DNA from: Treponema sp.
Lineage (GTDB): Bacteria; Spirochaetota; Spirochaetia; Treponematales; Treponemataceae
DNA: 49,215 nt
Direction of reading: 5' to 3'
Assembly: GCA_016288205.1 (NCBI GenBank)
Contig: JAEEYO010000055.1
Coordinates: 1-49,215 of the forward strand
Positions 7,174 to 15,957 of the stretch are shown one piece after another. The notes under the pieces are model-generated. The model had not been told where the DNA came from. It saw nothing but the letters and a program-made list of their open reading frames with translations, and did not search any database. A program made the position numbers and the translations under genes. How positions within the stretch are numbered: position 1 is the stretch's first letter; every line of letters begins with the position of its first letter.

Positions 7174-8586
7174 CTACAGATTTGAAACCAACCATTCCTT
7201 GAATGAGGCGTAATCCTTTTTCATGGGGATGGCACGGTCGGGAAGAGACATGACCTTCTCAAGTCTGTCGGGCATACTCGGCTCCCTTCCGATCGCATTC
7301 TGCACCGTCGCGCCGAACTTTGCAGGATGTGCCGTCTCAAGAAGGATTCCGACTGCGGTTTTGTCCAAAATGCTCTTGCCCCACTCCGGGATGTTGTTCA
7401 CAAGGCCGGGCTTTGAGGCATCCATCGTCTTTCCGTCAATCAGATCCTGCATTGCACCGCGGCGGATGTCATTCCATGCTTTCCATGCTACGGCTCCATG
7501 CGGGTCAACGATGTATCCTGTCTTCTCGTGGCAGTCACGGATCGCGTCAAGAGTTCCGTTGTCGTCCGTCCAGTATGCGGCGAAGAAGGAGCGCACCTGG
7601 TCAAGCGTGTACATTGAGGCGATTCTCTCGTAATTGCTCGGGGCACCAACGTCCATTGCATTGCTGAGTGTGGCAACCGACGGGCGCGCGCTGTACTTTC
7701 CGGAGTCAATCCAATCCGGGACAGTGTGATTCGCATTTGTGGCTGCGATGAAACCTGCGATGGGAGCACCCATTTCCCTTGCGATGAGGCCTGAGGTGAG
7801 GTTTCCGAAGTTTCCGCTTGGAACCGTCACGATGATGGACGGATTCTCAATCTTGCTGTCTTGCGGAATCCTGTTCTTCACCACCAGGGATGAGTACATA
7901 TAGTAGAAACTCTGCGGAAGAAGCCTTGAGATGTTGATTGAGTTCGCTGATGAAAGACGGAACTTTGCGCGAAGGTCGGCATCCGTAAACGCTGTCTTCA
8001 CAAGCTTCTGGCAGTCATCAAAATTTCCCTTCACCTTGAGGGCTCGGACATTGCCGTCGAATGTGGAGAGCTGCTTTTCCTGCAGGGGAGAAATCTTTCC
8101 GTCGGGATAAAGAATCGTCACGTCAATTCCGGGAACATTGTGGAACGCACTTCCGACCGCCGAGCCTGTGTCACCTGATGTCGCTACGAGTATGTGCAGA
8201 TTGTCGTCCGCACCCCTGTTGAAATATGACATGACGCGGGCCATGAATCTTGCGCCGAAATCCTTGAAAGCGCATGTGGGACCGTGGAAAAGCTCAAGCA
8301 CATAGGACGTGTGATCCACAGGAACAACCTTTGAGGTAAACGGATATGCGTCCTGAATAATGAACTCAAGGTCTCCATCGGGAATCTCGCCCTGCACATA
8401 GGGTTTTGCCATCTCAAATGCGACCTCGCGGAAAGACGGCTCCGGGATTCTCTTCAAAAGGGAATCATCAAGTCTCGGATACTCAACCGGGATGTAGAGT
8501 CCTCCTGTCTCGGCATTCATTCCGCTCATCACTGCGGTCTTAAAATCAACCTTTACTTTTTTATCTCTTGTATCTGTATAAACCAT
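7174..8586 (-). CDS. thrC: Threonine synthase
   Basis: Converts O-phosphohomoserine to threonine with PLP. Residues 101-111 (HGPTCAFKDFG) contain Lys108, the Schiff-base lysine of the threonine synthase family, and SGDTGSAVGSAF is the phosphate-binding loop. The protein has 470 residues with the N-terminal extension of the longer (class I, E. coli-like) type. The start is MVYTDTRDKK at 8586, with AGGG eight bases upstream and its own promoter just before; the upstream in-frame extension lies across that promoter. It is the last minus-strand gene of this block; no other threonine genes are nearby. Confidence 0.95.
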   Translation of the reverse strand: MVYTDTRDKKVKVDFKTAVMSGMNAETGGLYIPVEYPRLDDSLLKRIPEPSFREVAFEMAKPYVQGEIPDGDLEFIIQDAYPFTSKVVPVDHTSYVLELFHGPTCAFKDFGARFMARVMSYFNRGADDNLHILVATSGDTGSAVGSAFHNVPGIDVTILYPDGKISPLQEKQLSTFDGNVRALKVKGNFDDCQKLVKTAFTDADLRAKFRLSSANSINISRLLPQSFYYMYSSLVVKNRIPQDSKIENPSIIVTVPSGNFGNLTSGLIAREMGAPIAGFIAATNANHTVPDWIDSGKYSARPSVATLSNAMDVGAPSNYERIASMYTLDQVRSFFAAYWTDDNGTLDAIRDCHEKTGYIVDPHGAVAWKAWNDIRRGAMQDLIDGKTMDASKPGLVNNIPEWGKSILDKTAVGILLETAHPAKFGATVQNAIGREPSMPDRLEKVMSLPDRAIPMKKDYASFKEWLVSNL

Positions 8587-8618
8587 TCTCGCACCCTTAC
8601 AAAAATCTTTTGCTGGAC

Positions 8619-8647
8619 AGTATATCATATATACAAGATCAATGCAA
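8619..8647 (-). promoter_or_regulatory. thrC promoter
   Basis: Minus strand TTGCAT (8647-8642), 17 bp spacer, TATACT (8624-8619). The predicted leader is only about 25 bases, leaving no room for a leader-peptide attenuator or T-box. Confidence 0.7.
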
Positions 8648-8651
8648 GTAG

Positions 8652-9158
8652 TTACATATTATCGTAGGTTTGCAGGGAGTCTTCCAGATGCTCAATCTTT
8701 ATTCCGGCGGTCTTGAACATCTCAAGGGAGTCGTTCTCATCGTGGTAGTGCTTTTCACAGACGACCCTCACAATGCCGCAGTTGATCAAAAGCATGGCGC
8801 AGGTTCTGCACGGGGTCATACGGCAGTAAACGGTTCCACCCGCGATGGAGATTCCTTTTTTGGCGGCCTGACAGATTGCGTTCTGCTCGGCATGGACTGT
8901 CCTCACGCAATGCTGGGTAATGCTTCCGTCCGCATGAATCATCTTCCGCATCAGGTGTCCCACGTCGTCACAATGAGGCAGACCGGCGGGGCTTCCGACA
9001 TATCCGGTAACGAGAATCTGGTTGTCACGGGCAATCACGCATCCGCTTCTTCCACGGTCACAGGTGGCACGCTTGGCAATAGTACGAGCTACCTCCATGA
9101 AATATTCATCCCAGGTGGGTCTCACATATTTTTCTTCTGGCTGCTGATTTTCGCTCAT
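8652..9158 (-). CDS. Deoxycytidylate (dCMP) deaminase family protein
   Basis: Zinc-dependent deaminase converting dCMP to dUMP, feeding thymidylate synthesis. The motif VHAEQNA gives the zinc ligand His89 and catalytic Glu91; TPCRTC gives Cys117 and Cys120. GSPAGLPHC (56-63) and the cysteine at 33 are typical of the dCMP deaminase/ComEB branch. Length 168 is usual. GGAG lies six bases before ATG 9158. It is 71 bases downstream of the purine permease on the same strand, suggesting a shared nucleotide-salvage transcript. Confidence 0.92.
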   Translation of the reverse strand: MSENQQPEEKYVRPTWDEYFMEVARTIAKRATCDRGRSGCVIARDNQILVTGYVGSPAGLPHCDDVGHLMRKMIHADGSITQHCVRTVHAEQNAICQAAKKGISIAGGTVYCRMTPCRTCAMLLINCGIVRVVCEKHYHDENDSLEMFKTAGIKIEHLEDSLQTYDNM

Positions 9159-9229
9159 AAAAACTCCAGGCTCGGACTGACACGGAAAAATCCAGAGCCA
9201 GCCCGATTTTTTTTCAGATTGTCACACCG

Positions 9230-10567
9230 TTATTTTACGGCCTCAAAGATGATGTCCGCGAGGAAGATTGCGGCGAGGATCCATGTCACTACAGGGATGT
9301 CCTTAACCTTTCTTCCGGCAGTCTTTGCGATGACGTAAGAGATGATTCCCCATGCGATTCCCTTTGAGATTGAGTAAGAGAACGGCATGACCATAATCGT
9401 AATGAAAGCCGGGATTCCTTCGGTGGGATCAGCGAAATCAATTGCCGTAACCGACTTCATCATCAGATAGCCGACGAAAATGAGCGCCGGTGCAGTTGCA
9501 GCTGACGGAATGATCGCAAAGAAATCATTGAAGAAGAGCGCGAGGAGGAAGAGACCCGCGGTAACTACGGATGAAAGACCCGTGCGTCCACCAGCCGCAA
9601 CACCGGATGAGCTTTCCACGAAAGAAGTGACCGTTGACGTACCAAGACATGCTCCCGCAACCGTACCGACAGCATCTGAAAGGAGAGCTCCCTTTGCGTT
9701 GATGATGTTTCCGTCCTTGTCCTTGAGGTTGCCCTGCTCTGCCACGCCCATCAGAGTACCGAGGGTGTCGAACATATCGGTGAAAAGGAAAGTGAAGAAG
9801 ATTACGAGGAACTTACCGAACACCAAGCCAGATGCGTGACCGGCTGAGTCGAAAAGGATGCCCTTGAAATCGAAGCTGCAGAAATACGGTGCTTTCGGAA
9901 TGGAGAACACGCTGAAATTCTCGGGGATTTTTGTAACGCCGAACGGAATGCCGATGAGCGTCGTCAAAAGGATTCCGAGGAGGATTGCACCGGGCACCTT
10001 GCAGATGAAAAGAATGATTGTAATAATCAAACCGAGGACCGCGACAAGAGCCGCAGCGTTCTGCATATTGAAATTGACGAATCCGACGAAGGTACCGGTC
10101 GCCTCAGGTCCCATGGAGATGCCTGCGTTGTGGAGTCCGATCAATGCAATGAAAAGACCGATTCCCACGGACACCGCTTTCTTGAGGGATGCCGGGATGG
10201 ACTTGATGATTGCCTCACGGATTCCAAAAATTGAAAGGATGATGAAAAGGATTCCCTCAAGCAAAACCGCTGTAAGTGCGAGCTGCCATGAGCATCCCAT
10301 TCCAAGGACAACAGTATAGGTAAAGAATGCGTTGAGTCCCAGTCCGGGAGCCAGTGCCACAGGGAGATTCGCGCAGAATGCCATTACAAGTGTTGCGAAC
10401 GCCGCTGAAATTCCTGTTGCGGTAAATACCCTTCCCCATTCCATGCCGGTTCCGTCGCAAAGAATTGACGGGTTAAGGGCAAGAATGTATGCCATTGCAA
10501 GGAATGTCGTGATTCCTGCGACAACTTCACGGCTCGTAGTTGAGCCACGCTCTTTGATTTTAAACAT
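9230..10567 (-). CDS. Purine permease (NCS2/AzgA family; adenine-guanine-hypoxanthine type)
   Basis: Inner-membrane nucleobase transporter of 445 residues with about 12-14 hydrophobic segments. TTFLAMAYILALNP near the N-terminus, APGLGLNAFFTY in the substrate region and GTSTVTSFVESSSGVAAGGRT mark the AzgA/PbuG branch rather than the uracil/xanthine branch. The start at 10567 (MFKIKERG) follows GGAGG by five to six bases. It heads a unit with dCMP deaminase and has a near-ideal promoter. Exact purine specificity cannot be read from sequence. Confidence 0.92.
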   Translation of the reverse strand: MFKIKERGSTTSREVVAGITTFLAMAYILALNPSILCDGTGMEWGRVFTATGISAAFATLVMAFCANLPVALAPGLGLNAFFTYTVVLGMGCSWQLALTAVLLEGILFIILSIFGIREAIIKSIPASLKKAVSVGIGLFIALIGLHNAGISMGPEATGTFVGFVNFNMQNAAALVAVLGLIITIILFICKVPGAILLGILLTTLIGIPFGVTKIPENFSVFSIPKAPYFCSFDFKGILFDSAGHASGLVFGKFLVIFFTFLFTDMFDTLGTLMGVAEQGNLKDKDGNIINAKGALLSDAVGTVAGACLGTSTVTSFVESSSGVAAGGRTGLSSVVTAGLFLLALFFNDFFAIIPSAATAPALIFVGYLMMKSVTAIDFADPTEGIPAFITIMVMPFSYSISKGIAWGIISYVIAKTAGRKVKDIPVVTWILAAIFLADIIFEAVK

Positions 10568-10627
10568 AGAGTCCTCCAAAGTTTTTTAAGAACAGTCGGA
10601 ATGGAGTCCGGCCGTTTCATGGAAGAT

Positions 10628-10656
10628 ATTATATCATTTTGGGAAAAAAATTACAA
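10628..10656 (-). promoter_or_regulatory. Promoter of the purine permease
   Basis: Minus strand TTGTAA (10656-10651), 17 bp spacer containing a T7 run, perfect TATAAT (10633-10628). The leader is about 55 bases. Confidence 0.75.
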
Positions 10657-10693
10657 ATAGAATAAGAATAAATCAGTTTAAAAATCCACCTCA

Positions 10694-10734
10694 CCTATAA
10701 AAAAAACTTATAGGTTTTGATACAAAACTTGTAT
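10694..10734 (+). promoter_or_regulatory. Two adjacent inverted repeats upstream of the ABC operon
   Basis: CCTATAA (10694-10700) and TTATAGG (10708-10714) form a perfect 7 bp dyad. ATACAA (10720-10725) and TTGTAT (10729-10734) form a second 6 bp dyad overlapping a possible -10, TATTAT (10732-10737). No good -35 is present, so an activator or repressor site is plausible. No riboswitch fold was recognised. Confidence 0.45.
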
Positions 10735-10793
10735 TATGCAAAGTTTTGATTTTTTGCTACTCTTCATACATCGAAAGCGAAAACGGAGGAAAC

Positions 10794-11834
10794 ATGATAA
10801 GGCTTGAGAACATAAACAAAAGATTTGAATCAGAAAAGGGTGAGACCGTTTTTGAACTTAAGGACGTGAACATCGACGTGGCTGAAGGGGACATCTTCGG
10901 AATCATCGGTTACTCGGGAAGCGGAAAGTCCACGCTGCTGAAAATTGTCAACTCGCTTGAGAAACCTGACTCTGGAAATATTTTCATTGACGGAAAAAAT
11001 CTTGCCGAGCTTTCAAAAAAGGATGCGTTCGTGGAGCTTTCAAAAATTGCGTCGGTAATCCAGAACGTGAATCTTTTTGAAAACAGGACTGTCTTTGACA
11101 ACATCGCGTTTCCGCTAAAACAGGCCGGAGTAAAAAAGGATGAGATTCAGAAAAGAGTCGCTGATCTTCTGAGGATTGTGGAGCTTGACGGAAAAGAAAA
11201 GGCATATCCGCTTGAGCTTTCGGACGGACAGAAACAGAGAGTCGCGATTGCCCGTGCCATTATCTCAAGGCCGAAAATCCTTTTGCTTGATGAGGCTACG
11301 GGAAACCTGGATCCGGCGACGACAAAATCAATCCTGCAGCTGCTCAAGAAGATTCACAAGGAATTCTCCCTGACGCTTTTGATCGTGGCGCATCAGATGA
11401 ACGTAATAAAGGAAATCTGCCAGCACGTCGCGGTTCTGGACAACGGCAAGGTTGTTGAGCAGGGTGAGGTCTACCAGATTTTTGCGAATCCGAAATCTGC
11501 CATTACAAAAAAGTTCATCAACTCAACGTCTAGTCTTTCCAAGGTGGAAGAGCTGATTTCGTCGGGCTCCCCCATTACGAAACTTGAGGCGGGTGAGAAA
11601 ATCGTGCGGCTGACCTACCTTGAAAAAAATATATCGGAACCGCTCATCGCAAGTTTGACGGCTGAGTTTGCCGTGATACCGAACATCATCTTTGCGGACA
11701 TTGAGATTGTGCAGGATGCCCCCATCGGAGGAACGGTCGCAATCTTCAGCGGAAAGGAAAAAGCCGTGGACTCTGCGCTGGACTGGCTCAGAGAAAAAAA
11801 CGTGGGCGTGGAAATCCTTGCAGTCGGCAAATAA
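10794..11834 (+). CDS. MetN-like ABC transporter ATPase with C-terminal NIL domain
   Basis: ATP-binding subunit of 346 residues. Walker A is GYSGSGKST (39-47), Q-loop Gln90, signature LSDGQ (142-146, where LSGGQ is usual), Walker B ILLLDEA (162-168) and switch His200. About residues 268-346 form an NIL domain, the methionine-sensing regulatory domain of MetN (MRLTYLEKN-like strand, then GGTVAIFSG). The start at 10794 has GGAGG five bases upstream. No MetI permease or MetQ binding protein is adjacent; instead SsuABC-like genes follow after 69 bases. It may pair with a permease elsewhere or energise the local one together with the second ATPase. Substrate unknown. Confidence 0.85.
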   Translation: MIRLENINKRFESEKGETVFELKDVNIDVAEGDIFGIIGYSGSGKSTLLKIVNSLEKPDSGNIFIDGKNLAELSKKDAFVELSKIASVIQNVNLFENRTVFDNIAFPLKQAGVKKDEIQKRVADLLRIVELDGKEKAYPLELSDGQKQRVAIARAIISRPKILLLDEATGNLDPATTKSILQLLKKIHKEFSLTLLIVAHQMNVIKEICQHVAVLDNGKVVEQGEVYQIFANPKSAITKKFINSTSSLSKVEELISSGSPITKLEAGEKIVRLTYLEKNISEPLIASLTAEFAVIPNIIFADIEIVQDAPIGGTVAIFSGKEKAVDSALDWLREKNVGVEILAVGK

Positions 11835-11903
11835 TTTGTAAATGAATTGCAAAAAAATTGTGCATAAAAAAATATATTTTCAAAATAAACGTAGGAGGTT
11901 TAT

Positions 11904-12947
11904 ATGAAAAAAATTTTATTCGTTACATTGGCGGCGGGAGTTCTGCTGGCGGGATGTTCAAAAAACAATAATGTGGCAAAAACAAAATTTACGGTCGGTC
12001 ATTTGAACTCAACAGCACATCTTCTTGCATTCGTGGCTCAGGAGGAAGGATTCTTCGCTGAGGAAAATCTTGACGCGACACTGACACAGTTCTCAAGTGC
12101 CGGTGAGCTTGCGAGCGGTCTTGAATCTGGAAAGCTGGATGCGGCGTTTATAGGCTCCGTTCCTTCAATCACATTCCAGAGCAACCAGCATGACCTTACG
12201 ATTTTCGGCGGCGCAATGACCAACGGACACGGTTATGTAATCAAGAGCGAGTACACTGGCGGACAGGACGGTCTTGGAGTCCAGATACTCAAGGGACGCA
12301 ATGTTGCCTCCGTCAAGAACAGCGTTCAGGATGCCGAGCTCCTTTTGATTCTGAAAAACGAGGGAATCAAAGTCGGAGAAGGTGCGGATGAAGTCAACAT
12401 CGTTTACTTTGACAGTCAGAAGGATGCGTTCAACGCCCTGCACAACAGCACCATTGACGCGGCTTCCGTCTACTCACCCTATGCGTCGCTTGCAAAGAGC
12501 CAGGGATACAGCGTGGTTTACTACTGCTCTGAAATACCAGCGTTGAGAAACCAGCCCTGCTGCCGTCAGGTCGCTCCCACAAAGGCACTTGCTGAAAAGA
12601 AAGAGACATACAAGGCTTTCGAGCGTGCGTTGATCAAGGCGTACAAGTTCAGTCAGGAAGACCATGCGAAGACAATCAAGGACGTGAAGAAGTACATTGA
12701 CATTGACGAGGGATTCATTGAAACGGAAGTCTATGGCGGCTACAGCGTTTCAAGCCCGGATCCCGACAAGCAGGGTACGGTCGCGTTGAAGCAGACTCTT
12801 GTTGATTTGGGCTACACAACGGATTACGACATTGACAAGCTTTACAACACGAAGATTTACGGGGACGCTCTCGCAAGTCTGATAAAAGAAAATCCAAGTG
12901 ATTCCGTATACGCGGACTTGAAAAATCACTTCGATCAGTACGAGTAA
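11904..12947 (+). CDS. ABC transporter substrate-binding lipoprotein (SsuA/TauA/NrtA-like)
   Basis: A 347-residue binding protein anchored by a lipid on Cys18 (LLAGC). The mature protein starts with the NMT1/SsuA pattern KFTVGHLNSTAHLLAFVAQE, then EGFFAEENLDATLTQFSSAG and GKLDAAFIGSVPSITF, as in nitrate/sulfonate/taurine/thiamine-precursor binding proteins. It should capture a small ligand outside the inner membrane for the downstream permease. GTAGGAGG stands before ATG 11904. A terminator hairpin follows it, likely raising its level over the transporter subunits. Ligand class cannot be fixed from sequence. Confidence 0.9.
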   Translation: MKKILFVTLAAGVLLAGCSKNNNVAKTKFTVGHLNSTAHLLAFVAQEEGFFAEENLDATLTQFSSAGELASGLESGKLDAAFIGSVPSITFQSNQHDLTIFGGAMTNGHGYVIKSEYTGGQDGLGVQILKGRNVASVKNSVQDAELLLILKNEGIKVGEGADEVNIVYFDSQKDAFNALHNSTIDAASVYSPYASLAKSQGYSVVYYCSEIPALRNQPCCRQVAPTKALAEKKETYKAFERALIKAYKFSQEDHAKTIKDVKKYIDIDEGFIETEVYGGYSVSSPDPDKQGTVALKQTLVDLGYTTDYDIDKLYNTKIYGDALASLIKENPSDSVYADLKNHFDQYE

Positions 12948-12976
12948 AAAAAAATACAAGTAAAAAAATGTGAACA

Positions 12977-13016
12977 CCTATAGTAAGCAAATAAGACGCT
13001 TGCTATAGGCGTTTTT
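12977..13016 (+). terminator. Internal terminator between binding protein and ATPase
   Basis: A 12 bp stem (12977-12988 with 12998-13009, one G-U) and nine-base loop, then CGTTTTT. It falls inside the operon and would leave excess binding-protein mRNA. Its arms begin CCTATA and end TATAGG, like the dyad upstream of the operon. Confidence 0.75.
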
Positions 13017-13042
13017 AGAAAATTGATGCGGTGGAGAAATTT

Positions 13043-13867
13043 ATGGCAACGATAGATATAAAAAACATCAGTGTGGATTACAAGGAGAATGGAAGAACTT
13101 TCAACGCTCTGAAAGATGTCTCATTCACCATAAACGACGGGGAGTTTGTAAGCGTGATCGGACCGAGCGGATGCGGAAAGAGTACGTTCTTGAGCGTGCT
13201 TGAGGGCATACAGCCGGTTTCACAGGGACAGGTTTTAATAGATGGAAAAGAAATCAGCGGTCCCGGTACGGACAGAGGCGTAGTATTTCAGCACTACTCT
13301 CTTTTCCCCTGGCTCACCGCAAGAAAGAATATTGCGTTCGGAATCCATCAGACAAACAAGGAGCTGCCGAAAAAGGAGCTGAACCGGATTGCGGACGAGT
13401 ATCTTAAAAAAGTGGGGCTAGAAAAATTTGGAAGAAAATATCCGTCGCAGCTTTCAGGAGGAATGCAGCAGAGAGTCGCGATTGCACGAACCCTTGCCAT
13501 GAACACGGACATTCTTTTGATGGACGAGCCCTTCGGTGCGATTGATCCTAAAAACCGTGTGACGCTGCAGGAGCTCCTCCTCACACTTTGGAGCGAAGGA
13601 AGTGACGGAAGCGGACAGAAGAAAAAGACGGTTGTTTTCGTAACGCATGACATTGACGAGGCAATCTTCCTTTCGGACAAAATCATAATGATGGCGCCGA
13701 ACCCGGGACACGTGCTCAAGGAAGTGACGGTTCCGTTTGAAAGACCTCGCAACAGGCAGGAGCTTTTTTCAACCAGCGAATATGCGGATTTAAGAAAAGA
13801 ACTCATGGAGCTTTTTTATCGCGATGAGTCTGCTTCGGACAAAGAAAATGAGGAGGTGGCCGTATGA
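13043..13867 (+). CDS. ABC transporter ATPase (SsuB/TauB/NrtD-like)
   Basis: 274-residue ATP-binding subunit. Walker [10 protein letters not shown] (40-48), Q-loop Gln83 in [11 protein letters not shown], signature LSGGMQQR (137-144), Walker B ILLMDEP with Asp161-Glu162, and VTHD switch His. [12 protein letters not shown] and the LSGGM signature place it with sulfonate/nitrate/taurine importers. ATG 13043 has GGAG eight bases upstream, better than the GTG at 13031 that overlaps it. Its stop overlaps the permease start by four bases (ATGA), implying translational coupling. Confidence 0.92.
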   Translation: MATIDIKNISVDYKENGRTFNALKDVSFTINDGEFVSVIGPSGCGKSTFLSVLEGIQPVSQGQVLIDGKEISGPGTDRGVVFQHYSLFPWLTARKNIAFGIHQTNKELPKKELNRIADEYLKKVGLEKFGRKYPSQLSGGMQQRVAIARTLAMNTDILLMDEPFGAIDPKNRVTLQELLLTLWSEGSDGSGQKKKTVVFVTHDIDEAIFLSDKIIMMAPNPGHVLKEVTVPFERPRNRQELFSTSEYADLRKELMELFYRDESASDKENEEVAV

Positions 13868-14784
13868 ATCTGAAATATCGTTTTCTGCGTTTTGTGAATT
13901 TATTTTTTGTGCTTCTGCTTCTGGTTCAGCTTTTGCCGAATCAGACCAAAGCGGATCCCGAGACAAAATATACGATTATATTTACATTGGTTATAGAAGC
14001 ATTTGTAATTCTGGTTTCAATCCTTGCGAAGGAAAAAAAGAGCCTGAATCTGTTTTTGGATGTGATTGGATTCATCTACGTCTTCCTGATTTTGTGGACT
14101 CTTGCAACCGCGAAGTTCAACTGGCTGAGTGAATATCTGTTCCCGCCGCCCGGAAGAATCTTTGCATGCCTTGTGAAAGACAGTCCGAAAATCGTGCAGA
14201 ATGTTTTCAGTTCCGTCCTGATTGTTCTTGAGGGATATGCTCTCGGTCTTGTAATTGCAATTCCGCTCGGACTCTTTTTGGGATGGTCTGCAAGACTTGG
14301 AGGGGCTGCCACATACATCTCGAAATTCTTCGGCTCCATTCCACCGATTGTCTACATTCCTTATGGAATCGCCCTTTTACCGACATTCCGCTCTGTCTCA
14401 GTTTTCGTAATCTTCCTTGCGACTTTCTGGCCGGCTTTTGCGGGAACCATGAGCGGCGTAATCAACGTGGAAAAGAAAATCATCGACTCGGCGAGGGTCC
14501 TGAACGTAAAACGTCACACAATGCTTTTTTCCGTAATCTTTCCGGCTGCCCTTCCTGAAATCTTCTTGGGATGCAACCAGGGACTCAGCGTTTCGTTCAT
14601 CCTTCTGACATCCGCGGAAATGATCGGTGCGAGCAAGGGAATCGGATATTACGTAAAGCAGTATTCTGATTTCGGCGACTACACAAGAACCATTGCCGGC
14701 CTGATTGTAATCGGTCTCGTAGTGATTGTATTCTCCTTCCTTGTGATGAAAATCCAACGCTTCTTCCTGCGCTGGAAAAAATAG
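13864..14784 (+). CDS. ABC transporter permease (SsuC/TauC-like)
   Basis: 306-residue inner-membrane permease. Two or three N-terminal hydrophobic segments precede the core binding-protein-dependent transport domain, whose EAA loop is seen around residues 198-235 ([16 protein letters not shown], then FPAALPEIF). The LFPPPGRIF segment is typical of the SsuC/NrtB branch. It starts in the ATGA overlap with the ATPase and is the only permease in this locus, so it presumably forms a homodimer served by the SsuB-like ATPase. It is somewhat longer than the common 250-270 residues because of the extra N-terminal segments. Confidence 0.9.
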   Translation: MNLKYRFLRFVNLFFVLLLLVQLLPNQTKADPETKYTIIFTLVIEAFVILVSILAKEKKSLNLFLDVIGFIYVFLILWTLATAKFNWLSEYLFPPPGRIFACLVKDSPKIVQNVFSSVLIVLEGYALGLVIAIPLGLFLGWSARLGGAATYISKFFGSIPPIVYIPYGIALLPTFRSVSVFVIFLATFWPAFAGTMSGVINVEKKIIDSARVLNVKRHTMLFSVIFPAALPEIFLGCNQGLSVSFILLTSAEMIGASKGIGYYVKQYSDFGDYTRTIAGLIVIGLVVIVFSFLVMKIQRFFLRWKK

Positions 14785-14795
14785 GAGCCGTGCCG

Positions 14796-15593
14796 ATGGA
14801 TTTCATAGACGTTCACACGCATATCTATCCAGAGAAAATAGCAAAGAAAGCTGCCGATGCAATCTGCTCGTACTACCATCTTACGGAGGGAATGACGGGA
14901 ACATCGGAGCTTTTGCTTGAGAGGGAAAAGGAGGCGGGAATCTCAAAGGCCGTTTTGCTTCCTGTTGCGACGAAGGCTTCCAACGTCCAGAGCATAAATA
15001 ATTTTATCCTTGAGGAACAGAATGCACACGAGGAATTCATTGCATTTGCGACCGTCCATGCTGAGATGGAAAATCTTGTTGCGGAGACCGAGGATTTTTT
15101 GAACAAGGGGCTGCACGGAATAAAAATCCACCCGGACCAGCAGAACTTCCCGATTGACGACGAGAGACTTTTTCCGCTCTATGATTTTTTGCAGGGACTT
15201 CCTGATGAAAAAAAGGTTCCCATTCTCTTCCACTGCGGGGATCCTGTTTCAAATCTCTCGCACCCTTCCCGTCTTAAGCGTGTGCTGCATCTTTTTCCGA
15301 AGCTCAAGGTGATTGCGGGTCATCTTGGCGGCTGGTCAATCTTTGACGAGGCGGTGGAAATCCTTCGCGGAGAAAACTGCTCCTATGACATCTCCAGCAC
15401 ACTGGCATTTCTGTCGCCCGAAAAACTCAAGTCATACATTGACATATACGGTGCGGAAAAAATCCTCTTCGGCTCAGATTTTCCCATGTGGGATCCGGTA
15501 AAGGAAGTCGAGCGTTTTTATGCACTCCCCCTGTCCGCAGATGAGCAGGAAATGATTGCATACAAGAATGCGCGCAGGATTCTTTCTATATAA
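14796..15593 (+). CDS. Amidohydrolase-superfamily metal-dependent hydrolase (amidohydrolase-2 type)
   Basis: TIM-barrel hydrolase of 265 residues. Metal ligands are visible as His7 and His9 (DVHTHIYP), His146 (LFHCGD), His176 (AGHLGG) and Asp228 (FGSDFPMW), the order of the ACMSD/amidohydrolase-2 group. GIKIHPD at 108-114 is also typical. ATG 14796 has GGAG eight bases upstream; the GTG at 14790 is too close to it. It is 11 bases downstream of the permease, so it may process the imported compound in the cytoplasm. Substrate is not predictable. Confidence 0.85.
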   Translation: MDFIDVHTHIYPEKIAKKAADAICSYYHLTEGMTGTSELLLEREKEAGISKAVLLPVATKASNVQSINNFILEEQNAHEEFIAFATVHAEMENLVAETEDFLNKGLHGIKIHPDQQNFPIDDERLFPLYDFLQGLPDEKKVPILFHCGDPVSNLSHPSRLKRVLHLFPKLKVIAGHLGGWSIFDEAVEILRGENCSYDISSTLAFLSPEKLKSYIDIYGAEKILFGSDFPMWDPVKEVERFYALPLSADEQEMIAYKNARRILSI

Positions 15594-15675
15594 TAGTACG
15601 TAAATGGCGGTAATTGGAGCTGATTTTCGTTTTGGAAAAAAATCAAAAAAAATTTAAAAAATTTTCAAAAAGCTA

Positions 15676-15704
15676 TTGACTAAATTTTTCGTTTGGTATA
15701 TATT
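15676..15704 (+). promoter_or_regulatory. tRNA-Gly promoter with AT-rich upstream element
   Basis: TTGACT (15676-15681), 17 bp spacer, TATATT (15699-15704). The 40 bases upstream are almost pure A/T runs, like an UP element, as expected for a stable RNA gene. Bases 15594-15640 hold no other recognised feature. Confidence 0.75.
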
Positions 15705-15726
15705 CTAATCATCAGCAATGATTAAT

Positions 15727-15799
15727 GCGGCAGTCATATAACGGCTCATTATCTCAGCCTTCCAAGCTGATGACGAGGGTTCGACTCCCTTCTGCCGCT
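15727..15799 (+). tRNA. tRNA-Gly (anticodon TCC)
   Basis: Acceptor arms GCGGCAG (15727-15733) and CTGCCGC (15792-15798) pair over seven bases with discriminator T. The anticodon stem TCAGC/GCTGA encloses loop CTTCCAA with TCC at 15761-15763. The T loop is TTCGACT. CCA is not encoded. The D stem is weak (three pairs). It reads GGA and by wobble GGG. A strong promoter precedes it and a terminator starts three bases after it. Confidence 0.95.
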
Positions 15800-15801
15800 C
15801 T

Positions 15802-15838
15802 AAAGCCTGACTCTTTCAACAAGGGTTAGGCTTTTTTT
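15802..15838 (+). terminator. tRNA-Gly terminator
   Basis: A 14 bp stem (15802-15815 with 15821-15834, two G-U), loop TCAAC, then seven T. Bases 15839-15957 downstream are AT-rich and show no gene. Confidence 0.9.
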
Positions 15839-15957
15839 ATATGTATTTGACTTCCATAGCAAAAAAATAAACAACATGTTAAGTTTTTTTAATGTATTTA
15901 AAATTGGTGTAAGCGAGGTTCCTGCGGGAAAAAACATCTGCACAAGCGTAGCGCGAA

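Noticed and set aside
7223..7769. Overlapping frames on both strands within thrC
   Set aside because: No ribosome sites or domains; shadows of the threonine synthase coding sequence.
8587..8618. T-box or leader-peptide attenuator for thrC
   Set aside because: The promoter at 8619-8647 leaves a leader of about 25 bases.
10568..10627. Purine riboswitch before the nucleobase permease
   Set aside because: The leader is only about 55 bases after a clear promoter and lacks the conserved three-way junction sequences.
10735..10793. SAM riboswitch before the MetN-like ATPase gene
   Set aside because: The region is too short and has no recognisable S-box core; only simple dyads are present.
15839..15957. 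Small gene between the tRNA terminator and the PLD gene
   Set aside because: No start codon with a ribosome site and no conserved peptide seen; A/T-rich spacer.
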